64,000 nucleotides of DNA. Source: Camillea tinctor. Its lineage: Eukaryota; Ascomycota; Sordariomycetes; Xylariales; Xylariaceae. This document shows, one piece after another, positions 46,740 to 59,428 of the stretch. The notes under the pieces are model-generated. The model saw only the letters and a list, made by a program, of their open reading frames with translations, was not told the origin of the DNA and did no database searches. The translations under genes were made by a program, and so were the position numbers. How positions within the stretch are numbered: the first letter of the stretch is position 1; each line of letters starts with the position of its first letter. The stretch covers positions 310,001-374,000 of the forward strand of contig MU394062.1 of assembly GCA_022578605.1 (NCBI GenBank), in the 5' to 3' direction.

Positions 46740-49700
46740 CTTGAAAGGTTTCTGATCAACTCGAAATGTGGTGTTGTGGGCGGTTGAGCTGTCGCGTCTT
46801 GGTCGCCGTCAGTGGATTTGGGTGCAAGGCGACCGACTATAAGTGATGATGATGCTGATTTGGGGGGGTCGTGAAGGGCAGAAAACGGGAAACGGGAATC
46901 GGGGGGAAGTTATTTGCAGGTCTGGGCAACAACCAACGCGAGAAAACGAAGGCTGCTCTCTGAATAAACTGGTGCAACTGACGATACTTGCTCTGCGGTT
47001 GCGAGAACACGTAAAAAAAAGGAACTTGGGTTGGGAATTGCAAAAACAGTAGCAGCAGCAGTAGATGGGAAGGTGACTTAGGTTTTGCTGGGGATTGCCA
47101 TATAACCAGAGGTACTCACAATTTGTATGTGGGCGCGGTGTGTTGTGTGTATAAGTGTAAGTGGTTGAGGTTGTGTGTGCGCAGTGTTTGTATGGGAGAC
47201 GATTTGGGTGGGAGATTTGTATGAGAGCAGAGAAGGGAGGGAAATTTGTATGGGGGGAGCGTTGGCCTACTGCCCTTTTCACTGCGGGAGACTGATTGTG
47301 CGCAAGACACTCTCCAATTTCTGAGGGAGGGTGCGAGTGTGAGGGGGGCAACACCAAAAAGCGGGCAGGGAGACAAGAGAGCGTCAAAGTCTGTACTGTG
47401 GACTTTTGTGTAGTATGGCGCTGGGGGGGTGTGGTACTGTATCTCTCTATACTTGACACTGTGGGTGCGTGGTTCTCAGGGTGTCCTTCCTGCAGAGGAT
47501 TGCAGGTTCTTCACAGTGTATCAGCACAGTACCCTCTAGACCGATTCCTGCCTTTGCTTTGATTTGATTTTTACCTGTTGGTACCTGGCCCTACCTTAGT
47601 ACCTTACATGTAGGTACCTGCCCGTGGCCCTGTAATGTGTCTAACCTAAAGTACCTCCCTCCCCCCTACTCCATTGTTGTTGATTGTGAATCATCCGTAT
47701 CCATTTGCAGCCCATTTGCAGGCGCTGCCCGACTTATCACCTGCCAGCCCGCTGTCAGTGTCCCCAGCCTAATCCCCAACACCAGTCCTATTCAGTCAAA
47801 TCACACCAAACAAATCAGCCAGGTCCTTCATTCATTCGTTCTCTTTCCGATGAAAAAACCTCTTCACCCTTCACCCTTTCCACCTTTATCACCACCTAAG
47901 CATTTTTAGTATGTATCGTCCGCCATCCGCTACCCTGCCTGTTTCATTTCCAGCCGACAGCAACCAAAATAAAATCATACCAGAAAAAAAAAATACTAGT
48001 ACATAGCAACACGGACTTATTGGTGTACACTATGTACACTATGCCTGCACTACCTACCTTACCTACAAACCCCTCAACCCTACTTTTTATCTCCATTTAT
48101 CTTTGTAGTAGCGTATTTTTTCCTTCTTCTTTGCACACCTCATTGATTGCTTTGTTTTCTTTTTCATTTTTCGAAAAAAAAAAAATTTTTTTTAATTTTT
48201 TTTTCCCTTTACTTTCTTTTTTCTTTTTTTTTCTTTGAGCTTCAAATTTTTTTTATCTGTTTTTATTGTTATCATTATTGACATGAAACCAGGTCATGTA
48301 CCTTAGTAGGTAGCTGCTTAGCTGCTTGAACTGCTTGCATCGTAGGAAGATCCGATGCACTACATTACTTAGTACCACCTACACTACTTTAAGTACTAGT
48401 AAGACTGTACCTCTGCGTGTATACAAGTATGGCAGGGGAAGAAGCAGACTCCTCCGGGTGAACGAAATAAGAAAGGGAAGGAGAGGGAAGAAGAGGAAGG
48501 GGAGGAGGGGTTCAACTCTTGAAAGCCCAAAAAATGATGGATGATAAAAAGTAGGTACGGTAATGTAGGTATGTGTACACTACGGTTTGCATGTACCTAA
48601 CCTAGCCTAACCTAACATTTGATAACCAGGTAAGGTATGGAACCCACCCTTTACAAGTTGCAAGGCAACATCCCATCCCTAATACATGACATGAGGTCAG
48701 GCACGCTACGGTATAGTATATACAATGTATTGTACTGTGTACTACACGCAATACACGCAATACTAGGTATGTACTTACTAGGAGCTAGGTAAGGTACATA
48801 GACCAACCCAGAACCAACCAGTCCCATACATACATACGTACACACTCCGTAAGTCCATACACCTACTTGACCTGTCCCCCGACCCTTAATCACCCACCAC
48901 CATTATCATTACCACCATCACCTTATACCACCAACAACCATTTAAGTTAGGTACATGCAGCCCTGTCTGTTGCTCTTTTTTTTTCTTTTCTTGTCCGTCT
49001 GTCCACCTTTCGCGCCTTCGTTAATTAAGGGAAGGCAGCTCTCTGGCTTGCATTTTGCCTGGTTCGCTAATATCTAACTCTAATAATAAACCTTCCCATT
49101 CATGCTTGATGGGATTCTTGCATCACTTTCACAATCTAACCCCCCTTAGACTTAGAGAAGGGGGGAAGACGCGGTGCATAAGGTAGGTAAGGAAGGGTAT
49201 TGTACTATTGTATTGCACGGATGGGATTGGTAATGCCATGTCTATTCTTGATTGATTGACTGACTGAATGATTCATTCATTGATTCAGAACAGAATTGCC
49301 ATGTTCCAATCAACCAGACCTTACCTACCTTAGCATTCCTACCGGTGCTTCAATAACCTAGTACTCTTTTTTTGTTATTGTTCCTCCCCCCTTTCTTTGC
49401 ATCATGTCCTCTACACTAATTCTTGCCCCCTTTTACCTGCCTGCAAGTTTCCAGGTTTATTATGGGAGTTAAGAAGGATATCGGAGGGAGGTGTAAGTAC
49501 ATTACCTAGGTAGTGTGTGGTTAAATGCACATCTCACCCAAGACGGCGTCTTCTCCTCGCCTCCCCCTCCTAAGTCCTGTTCTTCCCTCTCACACACCCC
49601 TCCCCCCCCTAGGTCCTAGTCGTAAATGGGTTGGCTGGTGTACAGACTATTTGACAGGACAGGGCAGGTGGAGAGTGAGAGAGGAGTTGAGGGTTGGGGG

Positions 49701-52700
49701 AGGGGGAAGACGGAGAGGGAAGGCTTTACATGGAAGTACCTCACCGTCCCTTGTTAGCGTAGGTGTACCTCTCCGATGTTACCACCAATTCCGGCTGGGC
49801 CTGGTGGGTGTTTTGCTTTGCCCGATCAAATGCTGGTGCTTGCAGCTGATTACCACCACACAGAACTTTGGTTGTTGCTTCTGGGAGTCTGGCAGTCCCC
49901 CCGCTGTGTGTTTGCGCAGCTTTTCCCTCTCCTCTCCTCTTTTTTCAACATTCTTTTTGTTCTTTCTTTTGTTCTTTCTTTCTTTCTTTTTTTCCCCCCT
50001 TCCTTTTTCTTTTCTTTGCTTCTCAAGGTTGTTCTGCCGCTTTCCCTAAACCAAGCTGACACACCAACCTACTATGCAACCTCCCCCTTTCTTAACCCCC
50101 TTCACCAAACCCATCTCTATCTCTTTTTCTCCGTACTGCTGCCATGGTAGGTACGCGTCTGTTTTTTTATCCTCTCTTTTAACTTTGGTTAACATCCCCG
50201 TACAAAACCTTATTCTATAGACAACAGATAGCAAAGGTAAATCAACCAGCCCATGTTTGTAATTCCCGATGTCCCTACCTATTCCATTCTATATAAAATT
50301 TCAACTTTTTAATACTTCTAGTAATAAGTATTCAGTATTAAGTATCATGCAGTGTATCTTGAGCAATATGTCTGTACGGAGTACTTTTTAACCTTTTTTT
50401 TTGTTCATCATTATGATTTTCTACATCATCGTATATCGTTTTCAACTAGCTGTACGGTAGACTCTGCTTGCACTACATTATATTACATACGGACAATCAC
50501 TACACTGCCTACGAAGTAAGCTCTACGCGCTTTCGGCACTTCTCATTGGCCATTCCCAATGTAAAGGGCATTTTCACGTTTATCCCGGACCGGGCAACAG
50601 GTACATCCATCCACCCATCCATCACCCACACCTACTAAGATCCTGTTGATGATGGATACCTGCGACCTTTGGGCTTGGCTACCAATTAGTTAAAGCCAAA
50701 TATACTCACAAGGGCTCACAAGGACTCACCAGCCAATAAACAATTACGCATCTTGTTTCCGCAACGTTAGGTTTCGAGTTGTTGCACTGGCGCAACACTC
50801 CTCCGTAGAAACCCGCGGACCATTTAGTCGAGTATCCGTTGGCCTCAATTTCCCATCCTTCGATATCCTGGTAATATGGGGAAGCTCGGCCTGCCACCAG
50901 AATAGTCGTGCTACCACATCTTGAGCACGGCGCAGATCCCTTTTGGTAAGCTTCAAAGGTTAGGTAGGGTTCCATTCTACACTACGTAGCCATACGCCAG
51001 AATCTTCCACCGCATGTAGTTGTAACAGCATGAGAGAACCTTTTGTAGTGATGGTGACATGCACAGACCAATGCTGCTACTACGCATCTGCTGGGTAAGT
51101 AAGGAGGTTTAGGAACGTTTTGAAGCGCGAGACTCTGGTGTTGTCTGCGCAATTTTGCGCAAGACCGAAAGACACGACCGACCTACTGACCGACCGTAAA
51201 GAGAGCCCAGACTTCATCATCAACCATAGTGCTTAATGCAGCCTAGGTATCTGGGGGGTCCTGTCCCTTTTGGTTGTGTCTCTCATTCCACTTGTGAGAG
51301 AAGGACATATAAGGGAACCAAGCAAAGGTCAGGCACGGATGTCTTGGTAATACTCCGTACACTTACACTAATGAACTTGTAGTGTAAAATACATGCCTCA
51401 AGTAACTTCTCCCTAAAAGGCTACCTGGACCTGGACCTGGACTTGCAGCTGACTTAGATGTACTGCTAGTACTTTACAGTTACAAGTACTGTGCTATACT
51501 GGCTACAATCAGCGGGAAAGTGGAGGGTATTCTTCTCTAACTTCGACACTGTGTCCCCCAATCAAGTTTTCAAGGAACCCTTGTCAGGGAAATATAAACC
51601 CCTCCTCCCCCCAAATATAGCAGCTCTGATGCCTCCACATGCGCCTTGATTAATTCGATCGCCAGGTTAAGCTTAGCTGGTTATGAGGACAGAGTGATTT
51701 CGACGCGTCAATCATGAGCATCACGTGAACTAGAGCGAGCGATAAATACCCTCGGGATCCATCTCGTTTTCCTATCATACGCACATATCACATCCAGTGT
51801 TGTCGTCCAGTCCAGTTTCTCACTCAGTGAAGATGACTTTGGGCTATTACATACATACGGACTTGTATAATGTAGAGATATCTTCTTGTTTTCGTTTGCG
51901 TTTTCCTCTCTTGACTGCATCCTTTTTTTTCTTTAAAAAAAAAATGAATACCTCGGGACATTGATTGCGTCGGGGTAAATCCGCACGCGCACACCACCAC
52001 CACGCACGCACGTACGATCGCACGATCGTCCGCACGTACGCATGCGTGTTTGTGAACCTAAAATAGATGCCAATCACGTGCTCATCGCCAAGTAAGGAGG
52101 GAAGAGGGGAGGGTGTGTGCCTTGGAAGGAGCTGAGGAAGAGAAGGGCCAAGGAAGCTGATTGCACTCAGCCCTACCGATCCGTTAGGACTTATTTACCA
52201 GGCACATTCGCTCTTTGCATTTGGCTATCACCGATTCTTAGATCCGGATCTCCATCTCGCTGGCCGACGGCGCGACCGGTCCGAGATTGGTCGGATATGC
52301 TGCGGGGACATCGGCACAGGTTTGACGTAGCCAGCTGTAGGACTATATCTAAAGGGCAGATATACTCTCTCGGTGTTCGGCCAAGTTGGCGGTCTACAGC
52401 ATTGTGTAGTCATACCCTACGCAGCAACGGCAATTATTGCTTCCATCGTAGGTCGTTTCAAATTGAGAGCTGTATAAATAACAAAGTGCTTCCTTGCTAT
52501 GCTATCTTTTCAAAAAACGTGAATGCCTCCTGGCACCCTTTATATCAACAATTTCTTGATATCGAGAACACTTCTGGGGGCAGATCTTACAGGAGCTAGT
52601 AGCCAAATTCGTGAAGGTACCTAGGTAATCGAATCTTCTGAACACGCAACGGATAATAGAATAAGGGGGTATATCGTCGAGAAGAACAACAGTTACTTAT

Positions 52701-52810
52701 TACCAGAGCCACCGCAACCGCAACCGTCATCACGGCCCTTCCTCGCTCCTCCCAACCTAACGAACACGCCCTAACCTTCCCTCCCCCGACGGCTCTCCCT
52801 TCGCTTCGCT
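46740..52810. other. 6-kb intergenic region rich in simple sequence
   Basis: The left end is the promoter and leader of nhp6. Beyond that no frame resembles a protein. Notable tracts: poly-T/poly-A at about 48175-48235, CTTT-rich tract at about 49920-50020, TACCTAGGTA palindromes at 49503-49512 and 52618-52627, and a run of CGCACG/CGTACG-type purine-pyrimidine alternation at about 51985-52045. Frames of 89 codons (50706-50975, minus) and 160 codons (52117-52599, plus) were considered and could not be supported. The length is unusual next to housekeeping genes. Confidence 0.5.
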
Positions 52811-53674
52811 TCACACGTCTTCATCACCCTCCGGATCCAGCACTATGCCCCTGAGCTCGGGGTCCCGCGCCCAATCGACCCCGCTCCCGGCCACGACCGC
52901 GCTCGCCGCGCCCTTGAGCACGCGCCACCGCTGGCGGCCGCGCCGCACCTCGGCCTCCAGCGCCGCCACCTCGGGGTGCGCGCCCAGCGCCGCGCTCCGG
53001 TCTTCGCGCGCCTGCCCCGCGAGGCGCAGTACTTCCGACGCGAGAGACGCGTTCTCGCGGCCCAGGCGCAGGCTCGCGGCGCTGGTGGCGGCGAGGTCGC
53101 TGAGGGTGAGCCGCGAGGTGGTGCTCTGGCGGGAGAGCGTGGAGGAGGAGGCGTCGCGGGTGGTGAGGAGGGGGAGGAGATCTCTAGTGAGGGGTTAGGG
53201 GGGGATAGGAGATAGGGGTTGGAGATAGGCGGTAGGTAGGTGCGGCGTGGGAAGAAAGAAAGAGAGCTTACCTTTCTATCGGCGATGCATTGGTCCCGTT
53301 GTGCACGGCCTGGAGGATGGGGTTCGCGCTCATAACGCTGTCGGCCACGTCGTTGCGCAGGACGTAGCGGGACCGCGAGTTTAAGAGGTCTTTTTGCGCT
53401 GCTTCTATGCTGCGCTCTGCTGAGGTGTCTGCCATCCGGTGTTAGTGCTAGAACGAAAACAAATCGATAGGAATGGTATTAGTGAAGGTATGGTATCATT
53501 ACTACCTGGAACGTAGTTCTTCTGGGCGTTGAGAAGCGCAATCTCGAGCTGGAGCTGCTGCAGTCGATCGTAAAGCTCTAAAACCCGCTTCTCATCGGCA
53601 GAGAGGAGCAGCGGTGCTGGACCGCTACCGTCAACATCAACGTCAACGTCAACGTCAACGTTTGAATCAGCCAT
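52811..53674 (-). CDS. CENP-H-like kinetochore protein
   Basis: Exons 53506-53674, 53272-53428 and 52811-53183 join in phases 1 and 2 to give 232 residues. The C-terminus (RRGRQRWRVLKSAASAVVAG then SGVDWARDPELRGIVLD) matches the conserved end of the CENP-H family, a component of the constitutive centromere-associated network at the inner kinetochore. Preceding helices (SDLAATSAASLRLGRENASL, then EVAALEAEVRRGRQRW) are coiled-coil-like, as expected. The N-terminus has a DVDVDVDVDVDG run encoded by a GTCAAC-type hexanucleotide repeat, then a second heptad-like helix (VLELYDRLQQLQLEIALLNA). The third exon is strikingly GC-rich and Ala-rich compared with the first two. The protein ends in an acidic DPEGDEDV tail. 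Family length fits. Identification is by the C-terminal signature and coiled-coil plan. Confidence 0.75.
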
Positions 53675-55020
53675 TCCGACAACGAGTGAGGGATTTGTGG
53701 CTGAGTATCTATTTGAGTTAATGCTCTATTACTGCTCGTCGGCAGATGCAATTACAGTTGCGTTATGCAATGCACCTTGGTTTGCACCCCAGACCAAGGA
53801 CAAACTCGAACTCGAACTCGAACGCGTCCTAATTTCATTTACACCAATAACTTGCAGGTTGAGTTGGTTTGTGTGGCTGGGTAAGAGATGCTATTGGGGC
53901 TGTCCCATGTCTCACAGCTGTCTTCTGTGGCTGGTTCAAGTTCTTTATTCTAGGTCCATCACTGGAGGTCAGATGTCATCCATCAGCAGGTACCAAGTTA
54001 CTTTGAGACAAAATCCAGCCTGTCCAGGCTGCCAGGGTCCCTGCACCAACAAAGTCAAGAAGTTAAAAAGTCAAAAAGTTAAAAAAGGCAGATTCAGGTT
54101 GGACAATGAATTCATTTCATGCAGTATTGAGTAAGTGAACGTTAAATGCCACTTAGGTAAGTAACTTAACCTATCAGCCTATTCATTCCCCTTTTTCTTC
54201 TTCTTCCACTACATGGACTAGGTACTTCTACAACCACAACTATAACAACAACAGTCACGATAATAATCACACCCACAACCAAACCCACTACCACCACCAC
54301 CATCCGTTTCTTTCCTAATTTGTTATCATAAGAAGGCCATCACAAGACCCATGTATTAAATAAAAATAAGAAAACAAAAAAGGCCGCATCACACTTTACA
54401 TATAAATCACAAACTACAGTCCAATACTTCAGCCAGCCACCAGACCTATTACTCTCCTTCCTACAACTACAGCAACTATCTATCGTAGAAACATTAAACT
54501 AAGCCCACCCGAATAATTCGTTCGGATATTTATATTTTCTATTATTATTGCTTTGTAATCGTCCGAGTCGTTCTTGGCATCGAAAAGCACCGAAAATTGT
54601 TGCCCTGCTGATTTATGACGAATCGCACGTCGTTCACGAGCTCGGGAGTTGGGGTGAGCCTTGCATATGTGGGTGTGGATGGTGGATGTGGATTAGCCCA
54701 GTCCAACCAACCAGTCCCTGGTCGGCCTCGCCTTGTCTACCTATCAAGAAGAGCTGGGCCGTCACTACTGCTGAAAAGCTACCTCATTACCTGATCCGTT
54801 TTTGATCCGCTGCCCAGCTGTCGTCGGGTCCTTGTTGTGGTTGTGGTTGTTGTTGTTGTCATCGTTGTCGTCCACCTAATCCTACCGACCATCCTTCTGC
54901 GTATGCTGCCTATTCTAACATCCTAGACTTGCAGACCTCCAGACCCTCCATACTCTGCGCGCGCAATAGTTTCTTTTCTCTCTTTCCCGGCTCGGTAGGG
55001 GATGGAATGCCACACGCACC
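53675..55020. other. intergenic between divergent CENP-H-like and ATG11 genes
   Basis: The two genes point away from each other, so this interval holds both promoters. A 145-codon frame at 53697-54134 has no recognisable relatives. ACAACC/CCACCA-rich tracts occur at about 54225-54300. Confidence 0.5.
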
Positions 55021-58000
55021 ATGGCCACGCAGACGCAGGTGTTGATAGCCCATACGGGCCAGCGCCTGCAGGTCGATATATCTCAGTTCTCATCGTGAGT
55101 TTCAACACCCCATCAACTTTAGAAGGCTGGTCTCTTGCCGGTCTACTGCATAATGAACCACGGATGGATGCAGATTGACCAACACTTTTCTTTTCTAGCC
55201 TCGATGACTTCAAAGGATGGGTCGCCCGTCAAAGCTCGATACCGTTGCAGAATATTGTTGCCCTTACATCGCAGGGAAAGACTGTCAAAATCCAAACGAT
55301 ACAGTCAGAGGTCCGTACATCATCATTATCGCCATCATCACCATTAGTAATACCACCAATATCACCACCACCACCACCACTATCATCATCATCCATGTTC
55401 CATGCGCTAGGATACCTCGCTAATGTAGTATTTGTGTTCTGTCGTAACAGAAGGAGATTTATGTTTATGATATCCGAATTACCCAAATATCCTCACCTGG
55501 CGCATCGACCTCCCTCGTCTCCGAATCTCCCTTACCTAAGCGATACACCGTATCTGCCGCCCCGAACTCGATCGAAGATACGTATTCCCTGCGATCATGG
55601 CAGGATCTATTCAAGAAACGACGCGACTGGGCCTTGAAGCTCGTCGAGGACTGCACGACGATGGCTGCTGCTGCGGAGGCTAGGTACGGTGAAATGGACG
55701 TCATGCTCAAATGCCTCGATGCTGCTGTAGCAAACCTCGATACCGCTTTGAAACCGATAGAACCGAAATACTCCGAGTTGAAGAAATGGGCCACGCCTGC
55801 CCAGGAGGAATATGCTACGCTGGCAACCAACTGGGAGAATTACCTTGAACTAGCTCGAAATATCCCTATCTCCCCAACGATGGTGCGGTTCATGACTGGG
55901 CAGGATATCCGCAAAGGCCGGCAAGCTACTCTCGAGGATTTGATCGACCCCGAGCCGACTAGGAAGGCCGGAAAGCTTGCGGCGACATCTCTACGGAAGT
56001 TCAACGCCAAGATCACAGAACTTGATCAAGTGGCCGACAAAATGTTTAATGGTTGTGAGGAGTTGTTTCAGGAGTTCGAAAAGCTCGTGGCCCGCTCGGC
56101 GATTCAGCATAGCAAGGATTGGAGGCAGCTCCTAGAGGACATCGAGGCCGTTGCGCGCAAGATTGATACAGATTACCAGGCCACGCTACAATACACCAAC
56201 CAATCAAAAGATATCCCACAAGCCTCCAAGACCGCCGTCAATCACACCAAGCACCTTTTGCCTAGCCTACAGAATAGAGCCATGGAGATGTACGACATGC
56301 TCGTATATGCTACTAAAGCCCGCAACGATGTTGCTACAGAATCTCTTGGTTTTATGCGTAACATTGCCGAAATCACCAGCCTCCATCATAGCGTCAAGAC
56401 CCAGATGAACCTTGTGAACCAAGGAGAGGAAGAGATGACCACATTTGACTATTTGCGCCTTATCCAGCAACTTCCCTTCATGTATGCGTCCTTTGCTATC
56501 GAAGCTATCCGGCGGAAAGAGTGGAGCGAGAAGGTCAAGGCCGACTCATCGACACTCGTCAACGAGATGGCCCTATTTCAAGAAGAGGAGTTGAAGAGAA
56601 GACGGAAATGGCAAAAGATGGTTGGTAGCACATATGGACCTGAGACGTACGAGAACCACGTGCTAGGCCTCGAAGTCAATTTACGGGGAGAGGAGGAACC
56701 GTGGCCTACTATGACAAAGCAAGACCTTGCTGACTTTCTAACGCTCATTCGGCAACATAACGTTGATGCGGCTGTCGTGGAAGATGTTGCGAAGCTTATC
56801 AATGAGCTTGGTAATCCGACCAAACAGCAATCCAAGAGACTCAAGGCCTTCAAGAATGGGAGCGTGCACGAAGCAGTCTTAGGAAGAAGCGGGTTGCTCA
56901 TCCGGGGAGATGATGATTTACTACGCAGTCTACAAGGTGACAAGTCCAAACTAGAAAGTCGAGTAAAGACCGCTGAAAGCAGGGTTCGACGATTGGAAGA
57001 TCTCTTGCACCGTCAAACCCAGTCCTCAAGACCATCACTATTTCAACCACAGCACCAACTTGAAAGAACCGACTCTATGACCTCGATTAGAACGGCGCGC
57101 CAATCTGAAGGAAACCGGCGGTCCTCTATTTCCGAGAACAACGAGGCCCTTTTACAGCGCATTGCCCAACTCGAAGGTGACCTAAATGCCCAAAAAGAAT
57201 GTTCTGAAGCACTTGAAAAAGAAGCCAACGCCCACGTCGAAGACATGAAAAGTCGGATGGAGGAAGCAGTTTCAACCAAACAAGACCTTATGGGCAATAT
57301 GGAAGCTCTTAAGAGGGAGTTCATGGAGGAACGTAAATCGCTTGAAGATGAGGTTAAACACCTAAGAGCACGACTCGAGGAGACCGAGGACGAGATAGAA
57401 CATTTCGGCGAATCTAGAGAGAACGAGAAGTTCACATATGACGAGAAGCTCCGCTCCTTAGAGGAGGAGGTCGATCGCCTTACCAACGAACGACAAGACG
57501 ACATATTAAAAACACAGGGACAGGTTGAATTTTTGCGGAACGAAACTCGCGTACAAAGAGAACGTAGCATTTCACTAGAGCGTGAGCTCCGAGAGGCTCG
57601 TGAAACAATCAAATCTTTAACAAATCGTTCCGAGGAAACCACCGATACACAAATTCGCTCTCTTAAGGAACTTCATGGCCAGCTATCACCGGATGAATCC
57701 GCCCCACAGGACTTCGCAGACCTTATGGATGCCGTTACGACCAAGTCGGCGGATGTTCTTGCCAAAGTCCAGTCCCTAGAACAAGATCTGTCCTTGATGA
57801 GAACTGATCTAGAACATGCACAAGGAACGGTTAAGGAAGTGAAGAATGAGCTCTCCACGACGAAAGAGAAATTGTCTCAAACTGAGCTGACATCCGTACA
57901 CTTGCGCGAGACGCTCGACAAAGAAAAGGCTAGATGTAGCACTCTTGAAGCAGAGATTACTGATGCCCGAGAACAACTCAATCAAGTCAGAGTCAAGATG

Positions 58001-59428
58001 ACTGAAGGCGAGACGGGATCGGAGACTTTGCGAAAGAAGCTTGAAGATGAAGAGAAGAGAGTTGCGGAGCTGACCGAGCAATTGGCATCAAGTCAATCTC
58101 AAGTGGGTAGCCTCGAGGAAGAAGTCCGTATGTTCCAGGATAAATTGAAGGCTACTGAATCGACGTTGGAGATCATGAACAGTCGGTTCGAAGGACGTAA
58201 TGACCGAACTAAGGATCTCACCCAACGTCTATATACTCATAACGAAAGGCTCTGCAGGCTCCTGGAGCGCCTTGGGTTCTCCGTAACTCGAAAAGATCGC
58301 TCTATGACCATCCAGAAGATTCCACGATCGGAAAGGACATCGCAAAACCCTAATGATTCTTCTGACCCTGGAAACACTGTTAGGCGTTCTGCCTCAACCA
58401 CCGGTAACCTTCTTGCCGATAGCGCGGATCTTAGGTTACTATATTGGATGAACGCTGAAGATTCCAACACGGAAGAGGAACAGTATCAGGCTTACATGGC
58501 CGGCCCTGGCAACTTCGACATCGATGCCTTTTCTGAGACCATCTACCGCCGGGTGAAAGAGATGGAGCACACTGCGCGGAAAATGACCCGGGACGCCCGA
58601 GGTTATCGCGAACGTTCGCATGTGCTAGCCAAGGAGGCTCACGAGAAAATTGCCTTCAAGCACTTTAAGGAAGGCGACCTTGCGCTCTTCCTACCTACCC
58701 GAAACCAAACTACTGGCGCTTGGGCAGCTTTCAATGTTGGCTGTCCACACTTTTTCCTCCGCGAGCAGGAAGGTCATCGTCTGCGCAGTCGTGAATGGCT
58801 TGTAGCTCGCATTACCCGCATTCAGGAGCGTGTTGTGGACCTATCTAAGAGTTTGCAGTCTCCCAATCTGCCCCCTGGAAGCGAGACAAGTTCCGTGAAT
58901 ACAGGCGATGAGAACGACAATCCTTTTGACCTGTCGGACGGTCTGCGCTGGTGGCTGATCGACGCACATGAGGATAAATCTGGTGCCCCATCCACGCCCG
59001 GGCTCGGCAAGTCCACGGTTGCCGCTAATAACGTCGAGGTCACAGCCGATATGCACGCACACGGGCGGTCTGGGAAGACTAGATCAAAGATTGGCTCTAA
59101 CGGGGGAATTGAGGGAGTTAGCAGAACACTTACTAAAAATCTTGAGAGTAGACGTAGCAGCACGGGCAGTAAGAAAGCACTTCCATTTGCTGGGGCCGTG
59201 AAGAGCGGTGCATTAGCTAGCGAGACCAACAGCGCTCGAGGAGTTGTAATTGATAGTCCAATTGAGGGACCCAGTACAACAGGGCTGGGTGATGGTCAGG
59301 AGGAGGCGGCAGGCAAATTAGGAGCAGACCAGCCAGCGTCGCCAGGGACAGCAGGGTCAGCAGGGAAGACTGCGGCGGGGGAGCCTGACGAGGTGCGGCA
59401 TGTCGTTGACACTCTCCTAGGTCCTTGA
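55021..59428 (+). CDS. atg11: autophagy scaffold protein ATG11
   Basis: Exons 55021-55094, 55199-55310 and 55451-59428 join in phases 2 and 0 to give 1387 residues. ATG11 tethers selective-autophagy receptors (for peroxisomes, mitochondria and other cargo) to the phagophore assembly site and to ATG1 and ATG9. The N-terminal ubiquitin-like start (MATQTQVLIAHTGQRLQVDI then FSSLDDFKGWVARQSSIPLQ and VYDIRITQ) spans all three exons and validates both splices. A helical scaffold with FKKRRDWALKLVEDC follows. Long coiled coils occupy about residues 558-992, densely charged with LEDE, RLEETEDE-like heptads. The C-terminal ATG11/FIP200 claw domain is at about 1130-1240 (EGDLALFLPTRNQ, AWAAFNVGCPHFFLRE, SREWLVARI, then LSDGLRWWLIDAHED). 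The last 140 residues are disordered with SRRSSTGSKK. Length and order are typical of Pezizomycotina. Confidence 0.95.
55322..55397 (+). repeat. CAT/CAC trinucleotide-rich tract in ATG11 intron 2
   Basis: The second ATG11 intron (55311-55450) is largely an imperfect run of CAT, CAC and CCA triplets. Being inside an intron it is free to vary in length; it sits close enough to the donor to influence intron size but leaves donor and acceptor clear. Confidence 0.75.

Noticed and set aside
52117..52599. 160-codon plus-strand frame upstream of the CENP-H-like gene
   Set aside because: No family resemblance, odd Arg/Ser/Cys composition, runs into the neighbouring gene's 3' flank.
53697..54134. 145-codon frame between CENP-H-like and ATG11 genes
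   Set aside because: Starts 23 bases from the opposite gene's start codon and lies in a divergent promoter; no relatives recognised.
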